A stretch of DNA of 64,000 nucleotides, taken from assembly GCA_017301995.1 (NCBI GenBank), contig JAFLEH010000023.1:62001-126000 (forward strand). Direction: 5' to 3'. The first letter of the stretch is position 1. Every line of letters starts with the position of its first letter. Shown piece by piece: positions 10,301 to 18,100 of the stretch. A model generated the notes under the pieces. The model had not been told where the DNA came from and did no database searches. It saw only the letters and a list, made by a program, of their open reading frames with translations. This stretch comes from Verrucomicrobiota bacterium (GTDB lineage: Bacteria > Verrucomicrobiota > Verrucomicrobiia > Verrucomicrobiales > Akkermansiaceae). The position numbers and the translations under genes were made by a program.

Positions 10301-10649
10301 CATGGCGGAAGAGTTCGATCCATTCCGGCGAACCGAAATCCGGCCCGTGCGGAAGCCGGATATTGCCGTCCTGATTGTCGCCACCGGCGTCGATGATGTT
10401 GGCCCCGCCGATACCGGCCGCCTTCATCGCCTCCAGATCGCGGGTGATGGTCGCCTTGTCGGTGTTGCCATTGAGCCACCACCACCATGCCCGCGTGCGC
10501 GCGATGCGGGGCGGATTGCTCCAACCTTCCTCAAGCGGCATCGATGCCGCAAGCGATGCGTTGTATTCGTCAAACAATGCCGGCGCGGGAGGCTTTGCGG
10601 AGAGTGTTCCGGCGGATAGAATGCATGATAAAGCAGCTTGTATCTTCAT
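7320..10649 (-). CDS. GH106-like glycoside hydrolase (alpha-L-rhamnosidase type)
   Basis: About 1,109 residues with a signal peptide (MKIQAALSCILSAGTLSA). The N-terminal hydrolase domain carries the GH106 hallmark TRAWWWWLNGN followed by TITRDLEAMKAAGIGG and a FNIQSGWN stretch. A discoidin-like insertion (ASSEQPNMGSG...) sits near residues 205-330, and a galactose-binding-like sandwich ends the protein (VYRKTFDAP, IYLDLGMVESLCEVRLNG). GH106 enzymes remove alpha-L-rhamnose from pectin RG-II and other plant or algal glycans; the substrate here is inferred. The ATG at 10649 is one base past the stop of the upstream GH106 gene, so the pair is translationally coupled. A GTG at 10658 is an alternative start. 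Confidence 0.8.
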   Translation of the reverse strand: MKIQAALSCILSAGTLSAKPPAPALFDEYNASLAASMPLEEGWSNPPRIARTRAWWWWLNGNTDKATITRDLEAMKAAGIGGANIIDAGGDNQDGNIRLPHGPDFGSPEWIELFRHAIAEADRLGLEMGFNIQSGWNLGGPKVTPAEASKNVTFSKITAEGGKRVEMDLPRPATVDGFYMDSAVVAVPVLSAGGPCIDLAKASSEQPNMGSGLAIDGNPETFWVSRGAKTGEGPSKVRPEWLEIRFGGIVKPNRLEIRPRPGYGPTEGRIEALRNGKWVTLTEFSGDGTAAIAIEFPAATAEALRVWVTSSADPKTKPARNVQIAEMVVHSDGKRLGLASAGTRGAHLLPQKAYFQYPGAFTAPETWQLLDEGPDGGNDAAVSPDRVVDLGEFMDGKGRLRWDAPPGRWEILRFGYTLSGAHVSTHSENAGGYAIDYLDRSTLDAYWRKTLDPVFAAVKPHLGRSLRFLHTDSWELGPVNWTARMPGEFRRMRGYDINPWLPVLAGRIVGSREKTDRFLNDFRRTIADLMAENKYEGFSQKAHALGLGIHPESGGPHAGPMDALRNLGISDVPMGEFWSTSPRHRVRDDQRFFVKQTTSAAHVYGRRVSLAEAFTNIGRYWQHDPRSLKPTFDRAACEGHNLTMWHTFPSSKQEHGIPGAAYFAGEYFNPNITWWEQGAAFVAYMNRCHFMLQQGVGACDVLHFYGENVPSFVRLKRDDPAKCLPGYDYDVIDAHALLHRVRAGADGNAVLPDGTAYRIASLVPYSAVGLAALRHLSDMVGQGVTLVGPRPMRPLSLTGGPAAEVEFRELCDKLWGEGPQGEKRVGKGRVIWGRTSREVLQADRVPEDFSWTGGDRETSIDFIQRHTDQARIYFVANGKNRREAVTLRFRTTGLTPEIWDPVTGSRRDATEFRFRDGVTEIPYPMEPEEAFFVIFRKPAELVAGAPNVPLLKEGAEIEGSWEVTFDPKLGGPEKVTFENLADWISRPEDGIRHYSGAAVYRKTFDAPAGGGRIYLDLGMVESLCEVRLNGTDLGVWWTFPFRREITRQLRPGANTLEVKVVNLWCNRIIGDAGLPPSRRVTRTNITRLSKDTPLESSGLLGPVRLLEAR

Positions 10650-10650
10650 A

Positions 10651-13600
10651 TCAATCACATTTGATGGTTCGATAGAACCGGACGAAGACGGGACCGGCCA
10701 GCCCGGACGGCAACGGCTTGGCTCCGGCGGCGAAACGCGGCGGCGTGGTCACAAACGGTTCGGGACCCGGCAATCCGGCAACACCCAAATGTTGTCCCAA
10801 CAATCGGTTGTTCCAGGTGTTCCACACCCGGATACGCAGATCATTGCGGCCGACACGGAGCCGCGATGTCAGATCCGCCGTCCATGGCTCCGACCAAAGA
10901 ACACCATGCGACTCACCATTGATCATCACCTCCGCGAGGGATTCCACCGCTCCAAGGTCGAGCACAACTCCCGTCCCATCCGCAAGTTGTGCATCGCTCA
11001 GTTGAAACGATGTTTCGTAGATCCCTTCGCCGGAGTGATAGACCGCGCGTGGATCATTCAATGAGGTCCAATGGCGGACCATTCCGAGTCGGATTGGCTG
11101 CTCGTCTTTTGCCTGGAACGGAAACGCCAGGGTCCACGGGCCCGACAACGCCATCGGCGCGGGAACATCCTCAACCGAAACCTGCACCCGCCGCCCGTCG
11201 GCACGCCTGAACGACCAATTGCCGGACCGAAATGTTGTGAAATGGATTTTACCATCCGGCCCGACAGCCAACCGATCGGACATCCCTTCCGCTTCCGGAC
11301 GGCGCGCCGCCCACCCGGCGATTTCCCGATCCTCCACCGAGCGCCGAACCACACGGCAATCGCGCAATGTGCCGGAAAAGCCGTTGCCAAACGATGACGG
11401 AACGGGTTGCTTCGGTCCCTTCATGCCTTGCTTGACGGAACGGCCGTTCAGATAGAGCGAAGGCACTCCGCCCCGATAGACCACCGCGACGTGGGTCCAT
11501 CCGTCGATCTTCGACGGATAGACCAAAACCGGCGCGAAGTAGCTTGCGCCGTGCTCGTAAACGACCACCCCGTTGGTCCCGACCGATAAACCGCATCCGG
11601 CGCTACCACCGCCGGGCACCAGCGAGTCACCATGCGCCGGCGCCATGATCTCATTGCGCGGATCCGCCATCGCCGATATGCCTTTGTCCGCCTCAGATGG
11701 GAGAGAAGTTGTTCCATCCGGCTTGGCCCAACACGCGAGCGCAAATCCGCCGGATCCAACAGAGGAAGCGGGTTGCGGATCAGGTGTCGCGGCAATGACC
11801 GATCCGCCGTTATGGGACAACTCGACCACCCGACCGGCATCCGCGGCCTCGCGGAACACCACAAACACCGATCCCCGCGCCTCTAACCGCATAGGCACCA
11901 CGGTTCCCGTCTTGACCTCGTCGTGGATCGCCATCCCTACAATGCTTCCGTTCGCCGGATCCCAGCATTCCGGGCGCTGCCCTTTCACCCTGAATACCGG
12001 TCGGATCTCAAGCGCCCGGTCGGTTTGGTTTGATAGAAAATAGATGTTTCTGTCGCCGTCCCGGCGATGGGCATATGGCACTTCCTCTGGGTCCACTCCC
12101 GATAGATCGGGTCCGCAACCAACCGAATCCAATGCCGCCTTCAGATCTTTGGAGTTCTCTATCAAACCTCCGTCCCACAGATCCGCCGCCAATCCGCCGA
12201 TCACGGCATCCGCCCGCGGATAGTCTTTCATGCTTGGCGATCGGAGTGGTCGCGGGCCGATCACTTTCACGCCGCCCTTGGCGAGTTCGCCGATCTTCCG
12301 GAGCAGTTCGGGCCGCATGGTTTCCGATGGCGGCAGCACCAACACACGATAACTTGTGCCATGTGAGAGCGTGAGCCTGCCATCGCGGGCCGCGGCTCCC
12401 TGAAGCAAAACATCCGCATTGATGAAGTCGTAGTCGTAACCCGCAGGCAGAGGCGGCGCGCAGAGGCCGGTCATCTTCGGCGCGTCCTCGCCGATGAAAT
12501 ACGCGACATCCGCAACATGCAGACCTTTCTGAAGCAATACCGAGCACCTGCGCTGATAGTCGATCCAAGACTTCGACGCGTCAAACCAGGTGTTGTGCCG
12601 GTTGAACTCGGTGCCGAACCACGCCGAAACTCCGGGTTTCCGATCCTCCCACGGCTGATGGATGTTCACGTGGAGAACAAACTGGTTGATTCCCTGGCAA
12701 AGCGCCCAGTCGCCCCGTTTCTTCAGACTCCATGGCGTGCTGGTGAACGCGGGCCCGCCAGTCCATGCCTCGGCGAATACCTGATTTTTGTGATAGATAT
12801 GTGCCGCGGAGGCGGCCGCCCGCAGTTCGACACCACCGAGAGATCCCGACTCCCAGAATTCGCCGCTGATTTCATCGCACTGGCCGCCATAGAGCAGGAA
12901 CTCGCTGGGAAATCCCCAGTGCCCGTAGTTTTCCAACCACATCTTCAGCCCGCTCGAACGGCACAGGTCCCGCAGCCCTCCGACATACCCGGTTGCCACC
13001 GAATCCGCGACCAACCTCCGCAGATCCCAGAGAAAACGATTCGATTGGTCGGCGGTTCCCACCACCTTGCCTGATAGAACGGGGAGCCACCGCAGCGGAT
13101 CATAGCCGTACGTCTTGCGGAACCGGTCCGCGAATCCATCGGTCCAATTCTGTGGTCCCATTTCATAACTGTCCGCCACCACGTGCTTCCACGCCTTGCG
13201 CTCCTCCGGCTTGAGCCTCCGATGCAACTCGCCGACGTAGGCATCGAAATGGCCCGCGAGGGCCTCACGGTTCATCTTGTCAACCTCCAACCCGGTGGAC
13301 TCGGGGGGGGCCGGGCCGTTGCGGACTCCGGTGGGAGCCATCCCGACACAAGATACCACCCACTCGCCGGCGGGTAACTTCCAATCCGTCGTTCCATCCG
13401 GCCGAACCGATTGCGTTAGATCAATCACCGCCGCCGGATCAATCGCCAATCCCGGCGACCCGGGTTCCGGCTGCGCGGGCCATGAGTAGAAGCCAAACGG
13501 CGGCAGCGGGTCCTGGAACATCTTGGCGAGCGATTTCTCCGCGACCGAATCGATCCGCGGCGCGCCGGATAGATCGACGTCTCCCAAATCCGCATCGTTT

Positions 13601-14418
13601 CCAACCACCAACCGATGAAACCGCGCGGTCGTCGGTGGAATGGCGATGACCACCGGAGCCAGCGGAACCGGCCCGACTCCGGGAGTCAGACGGTGGCGGT
13701 CGATCCCGAATTTTCTAACCGACCGATAGACCGATCCATCCTCCGATGTCTGGTAATCCGCATCCGCGCGGATCTCCCCCTTCGGTTTCACCGTGATACT
13801 GCGAACCGTGTAAGGCTTGTCGAGCCGCCATGTGATCGAGCGGCCATCCCTAACCATATTGGCTCCGGCGGTGATGGCGGTTTCGCTGTCGCCCGGGACG
13901 GACGGCCACGCGAGCACCGCGACACGCTGGAATCCCGGCATATCCGGAGCGGAGATCCGGTCCAACCTTGCGGGTCCGGTCAGACGGATCTCGTTGGAAA
14001 CCAAATGGCGCATCGAAGTTTCCGGCTTCACCCATGGCCCGCCCGATTGGCTCCATCCCGGACAGTTGAAGATTCCGATATCCACATTCAGGCGGGTTCC
14101 TTCCCGCACCGCGTGCGCGAGGTGATCCCACCACGGGTCGGATAGAGCCTTGATCCCATCCTTGGGATCCGGCCCGCCCTGGCCGCCGATGATCCCGATG
14201 TAGGCCTCGCCGATTCCAACCCTTTGCATCGCCTCGAGATCGCGTGTGATCCCGGATTTGCTGAAAACACCATCCATCCAATACCAATAACAGCGGGGCC
14301 GGGTGGCGGCGGGTGGGTTTGTGAAATCCTTATTCCAGTCATCCGCGCTTGCCGGTTGCGGCCAGACGGCGGCTAGTACCCATGCGGTGCAAAGTGTCGT
14401 AAAAATGCGTGCGGCCAT
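10651..14418 (-). CDS. Giant GH106-like hydrolase with inserted LamG domain
   Basis: 1,255 residues with a signal peptide (MAARIFTTLCTAWVLAAVWPQ). The catalytic part begins with ATRPRCYWYWMDG and GITRDLEAMQRVGIGEAY, the same architecture as the adjacent GH106 protein but in divergent sequence. Near residues 860-1040 lies a LamG-like module absent from the neighbour (FALACWAKPD, GWTHVAVVYRGGVPSLYLNGR, FSGTLRDCRVVRRSV). The C-terminal sugar-binding sandwich resumes at YETSFQLSDAQL and VVLDLGAVESLAEVMING. The insertion sits between the catalytic and C-terminal parts and probably adds glycan binding. The gene is the promoter-proximal member of the minus-strand sugar genes; its stop is one base before the next start. 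Confidence 0.75.
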   Translation of the reverse strand: MAARIFTTLCTAWVLAAVWPQPASADDWNKDFTNPPAATRPRCYWYWMDGVFSKSGITRDLEAMQRVGIGEAYIGIIGGQGGPDPKDGIKALSDPWWDHLAHAVREGTRLNVDIGIFNCPGWSQSGGPWVKPETSMRHLVSNEIRLTGPARLDRISAPDMPGFQRVAVLAWPSVPGDSETAITAGANMVRDGRSITWRLDKPYTVRSITVKPKGEIRADADYQTSEDGSVYRSVRKFGIDRHRLTPGVGPVPLAPVVIAIPPTTARFHRLVVGNDADLGDVDLSGAPRIDSVAEKSLAKMFQDPLPPFGFYSWPAQPEPGSPGLAIDPAAVIDLTQSVRPDGTTDWKLPAGEWVVSCVGMAPTGVRNGPAPPESTGLEVDKMNREALAGHFDAYVGELHRRLKPEERKAWKHVVADSYEMGPQNWTDGFADRFRKTYGYDPLRWLPVLSGKVVGTADQSNRFLWDLRRLVADSVATGYVGGLRDLCRSSGLKMWLENYGHWGFPSEFLLYGGQCDEISGEFWESGSLGGVELRAAASAAHIYHKNQVFAEAWTGGPAFTSTPWSLKKRGDWALCQGINQFVLHVNIHQPWEDRKPGVSAWFGTEFNRHNTWFDASKSWIDYQRRCSVLLQKGLHVADVAYFIGEDAPKMTGLCAPPLPAGYDYDFINADVLLQGAAARDGRLTLSHGTSYRVLVLPPSETMRPELLRKIGELAKGGVKVIGPRPLRSPSMKDYPRADAVIGGLAADLWDGGLIENSKDLKAALDSVGCGPDLSGVDPEEVPYAHRRDGDRNIYFLSNQTDRALEIRPVFRVKGQRPECWDPANGSIVGMAIHDEVKTGTVVPMRLEARGSVFVVFREAADAGRVVELSHNGGSVIAATPDPQPASSVGSGGFALACWAKPDGTTSLPSEADKGISAMADPRNEIMAPAHGDSLVPGGGSAGCGLSVGTNGVVVYEHGASYFAPVLVYPSKIDGWTHVAVVYRGGVPSLYLNGRSVKQGMKGPKQPVPSSFGNGFSGTLRDCRVVRRSVEDREIAGWAARRPEAEGMSDRLAVGPDGKIHFTTFRSGNWSFRRADGRRVQVSVEDVPAPMALSGPWTLAFPFQAKDEQPIRLGMVRHWTSLNDPRAVYHSGEGIYETSFQLSDAQLADGTGVVLDLGAVESLAEVMINGESHGVLWSEPWTADLTSRLRVGRNDLRIRVWNTWNNRLLGQHLGVAGLPGPEPFVTTPPRFAAGAKPLPSGLAGPVFVRFYRTIKCD

Positions 14419-14453
14419 CGTTTCATCAAGGAAAACGCGCGAATGGCAGCCAA

Positions 14454-14825
14454 TTATTCACTTTTCCTCTCGGTTAGCATCTGTTTTTTGGCCATGCGCC
14501 ACGCTTTGATTGCAAGCTCGAGCTTCTCTTTGTCATCTCCCTTCACACCATAGACCTGGTGGCCGATCGGGCCTTTGTATCCAGCGTCATTCAGTAGCCT
14601 CAGAAACGCTTCCACATCGGTATAGATGTAAACAGCGTTGATAGGGACCCCGGTGGCCATGCAGGCGTCCAGCTTCTTGCGGAAATCGGCAGGGTTGGTG
14701 TAATTGTAATGGATTCCATCATAACCCAGCCGCTTTACGGTTTCGGCCTGGACGGCAGGCGCCCAGACACCGCGGCCCACTCCGTTGTCGAACGCGAAGA
14801 ACGGCCAATACAATTTCCCAGACAA
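14454..14825 (-). pseudogene. Sugar phosphate isomerase/epimerase-like TIM barrel remnant, internally deleted
   Basis: A 123-codon frame beginning only with TTG inside a repeat copy, with no normal start. It opens with KLYWPFFAFDNGVGRG and GYDGIHYNYTNPADF, the first strand of the xylose-isomerase-like barrel. It jumps from INAVYIYT directly to DVEAFLRLLNDAGYKGPIGHQ, the end of the barrel in full-length homologues of about 270-300 residues. Some 140 residues carrying the metal-binding centre are missing, although the frame is open. I read it as a relic with a 5' truncation and an internal deletion. It lies 35 bp upstream of the giant GH106 gene on the same strand, so it once belonged to the sugar locus. 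Confidence 0.65.
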
Positions 14826-14871
14826 ATAGTCGAGAAAGTGCTTGCCGAATACAATTTTCCAGACAAATAGT
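14809..14871. repeat. 22-bp direct repeat at the locus junction
   Basis: Two copies of tacaattt(c/t)ccagacaaatagt lie at 14809-14830 and 14850-14871 (one mismatch), with 19 bp between them. The first overlaps the 5' end of the TIM-barrel relic. The sequence is AT-rich compared with its surroundings. It could be a trace of an insertion or of a slipped duplication. No transposase is attached and I do not recognise the element. Confidence 0.6.
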
Positions 14872-14886
14872 CCCCACTCGTTCTAA

Positions 14887-15134
14887 CCGCCGATGGGCGT
14901 CTGGAAATCTGGCGCGAGGGGAATATGTCCTCCGGGCTCAAAATGCCGGGCCTGCCGGAGTATCCCAGAATGAACCACTGGCACGCTTGGGTGGACAACT
15001 GCCTGGGCCGCAAGGCCGAACTGCGCACGCCGTTCAAGGAAGCCGCCCGCATCACCATCACCCGCCAGATCGAGGAAGGGGCCAAGGGCAACGTCAGGGA
15101 GGCGATGGCGGATTTGGAGATGTGGATGGGGTGA
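14887..15134 (+). pseudogene. C-terminal fragment of a Gfo/Idh/MocA oxidoreductase
   Basis: The plus-strand frame reads TADGRLEIWREGN, then MPGLPEYPRMNHWHAWVDNC and LRTPFKEAARIT. This is the typical late part of a secreted Gfo/Idh/MocA oxidoreductase, which normally continues EPALLAVKATR to the end. Here it switches after ARIT to an unrelated tail (ITRQIEEGAKGN, MADLEMWMG) and stops. No N-terminal half is present upstream. This is a fragment orphaned by rearrangement; the ATG at 14925 is unlikely to be a real start. It points opposite to the TIM-barrel relic on its left. Confidence 0.6.
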
Positions 15135-15187
15135 TATGCGACAGAAAGAGCTGGTCGACGACCCCGGGACTGCGAATAATGCCTCGG

Positions 15188-18100
15188 TCATGGCGCGATC
15201 ACCTTGAGACGGACGAACTTTTGAGAGCCGGACAAGGAGACTGTAAACATGTGCTGTGGGGCGGTGCCAGTGTCGGTGATCGGCAGCCAAGATCCTGCGG
15301 CCATGGTCGGACTCCACTCGGCACCGTAGGTGATGCCGGTGATTCCCACGGGCTGAGTGAAGGTGACGGTGAGATTGCTGCCGCTGCGCTGGAATTTGGG
15401 CACCAGATGGGCACTGTTTTGGAGCGGATGGAGACCGAAGGCATATTCAAGCAGGTTGACGACACCATCTTTGTCCGGGTCCGCCATATCGGCGGCGGTG
15501 CCGGTGTTGGAGGTTGTGGAGAAATAGGTCTGCCGCCATGTTTCCTGCGGGGTGGAGCTTGCGGGCAGCACCACCTGATCCACCCAGCCGCAATCGGAAC
15601 CATCGCTAAATAACTCTTCCTTGCTGTAGGTCCAACGAAGCGTGTGGCTGCCAGCAGTCAACGGGTAGGATTTCTGCTGCCAACCCACCTCGCCACTGAT
15701 GCTGTCTTGAATAACGCCGTCAATGTAGAATGAGAGAAAGTCAAAATCTTCCTCAGAGGATACTTTCCACCAGAAGCTGACGGTTCCCGAACCGGTGGCC
15801 GTGAGGCTGATGGAGGAGCTTTGGTCATCGGAGATGGGCCCGCTTTGGGCCGCGTCGATGCCATCGTGGGTAGTGGTAGATTGCCTGAACCAAGGGGACT
15901 GGCCGCCATCGGTAATAGCTTTGGATGAAAGTTCGATTGCGGCAGCAACACTTTGGTCTGGATCAACCCCGGTGCCTGTTAGCATTATACCAAAGGGATT
16001 CTCGTCCGCATCGTTGCTGGCAATGTGAATCGCAGCGGTGCGGGTGCCGATGACCGTCGGAGAAAACGCGACGGTGAAGGTGGTGCTGCCTCCAGCGGCC
16101 AGCGTGGTCGCGCCAGGGGTGCCCAAGACGAAATCAGCGTCATGTGTGCCGTTCTTAGTAAGGGCCAAACCGGTGAGGGTGGCGCTGCCGGTGTTTTTTA
16201 CCGTAAAGGTGAGGCTGCTGCTGGCTCCCACGCTCAACGAGCCGAAGTCTTTTAGTCCACCATCCGTGAGGTTGGTGCCGGCGGGTTGTTCCACTGTGAT
16301 TTCGGGGACGCTCCCGAGCGGGACGCCGAGCAGGATGGAAAGATCGTCTCCGTAGCCGTTTGCCGTGACGAGATCCATCCGTCCGTCGGCATTGAGGTCG
16401 CCGGCGGCCAAGGCCACGGGACTCCCACGGAGGCCGAAGCGACGTTCCGGATGGAAGGTGCCGTCGCCCTTGCCGAAAAGGACCGCCACATCGTCGCAGT
16501 ATTGGTTCGCAGTGGCTAGGTCCACCCGCCCGTCCCAATCAAGATCGGCGGCAAGCATGAACTCGGCATCACTCCCTGCGGGGAACAGGCGCCCGGTCTG
16601 GAAGCTGCCGTTGCCATTGCCGAGGTGGACGGAGACGTTGTTCGACAGGGAGCTGCAGGTGGCGAGATCCGGCTTGCCGTCCCCGTTGAAATCCCCTGAG
16701 GCGATCCATGCCGGCGAGTGCCCCAAGGTATAAGGCACCCGGGCCTGGAAGGTCCCGTCTCCGTTGCCGAGGAGGATGGTGATCACCCTGGAGCTGCTGT
16801 CCGAGGTCGCCAGATCCGGCTTGCCGTCGCGGTTCCAGTCACCGACCGCGACCGAAGTGGGACTCCAGTGCGTCGAGAACGTCCGGAGTGCTTGGAAGGT
16901 CCCGTCACCGTTGCCGAGCCGCACGGAAACCTGGTCCGAATACTCGTCCACGCTCACGATGTCGGGCTTGCCGTCCCGGTTGAAATCACCCGTGGCCACG
17001 CAGGCCGGCCCTTCGCCGACGGCGAGCCGCTGTTGGGCCAGGAAGGTCCCGTCGCCCTTGCCAAGGAGGACCGAGAGGTCGTCGGAATTGCGGTTGGCGG
17101 TGACCACGTCGATCCGGTCGTCGGCGTTGAAGTCCGCGGTGCCTATCGAAATCGGCCCATCCCCGGCACTGGCCTCCAATTCCATTCCGAAGCTTCCCAG
17201 TGTCAGCGCGAAACTCCCCGTGCCCGACCCGGGAAGAACCGAGATCTTGTCCGACCCAAACTTGGCGGAGGTCAGATCGGGCTTCCCATCGCCGTTGAAA
17301 TCCGCGATGGCCACCGCCATGGGGCCACCGCGGACAAGGAAGTTCTGGGGGATCTGCAGGCCGGCGCCGCGCCTCCCGAGCCATACCGCCACGACATCAT
17401 GCGACGACTCCGTGGTCACCACGTCGAGACATTGGTCGCCATCCAGATCAAGGAGCGCCACGTCATAGGCACCCGAATCCACCTGGTGGCGGACCTCCGG
17501 CCGGAAAGTGCCGTCCCCATTGCCCAGCAGGAGCGAGAAACTGCCATACAGGACGGAGTATTTATCCGATTCCCCGCCGGCGGCTAGGATGTCAGGTTTG
17601 CCGTCGCCATCGACATCGCCCACGCAATGGCCGACGGCCGATGAGATCACGGGATAGCGGGTCTCGGGCAGGAAAGTGCCATCCCCGTTGCCCAGAAGGA
17701 CCGAGACATCCGAGTAGTTGCAAACGACCAGATCGGGCATTCCGTCCGCGTTCAGGTCGTCCAGGGTAGCCATCTCGGGGAATCGACCGACGGTCACAAT
17801 GCGTTCGAACTGGAAGGTCCCGTTCCCGTTGCCCAGGATCACGGCCACCCTGTCCGAACTCCCGTAGGTGATCGCTATATCCATGCTCCCGTCCCGGTCG
17901 ATGTCGCCGGCGGCGATCGAATCCGGGACGGTTGTCTCTTCGGTGGTGCCGACGAAACGGGGGGCTCGGAAGGTGCCGTCGCCGTTGCCCAGCAGCAGAT
18001 ACCGGGTGGTGGACACGATGTCCAACATCCCGTCGCCATTGAAATCCGCAATGGCTAGAGCACGCAGTTGGCTTCCCCCGGGAGTGAACCGTTGCTCGGT

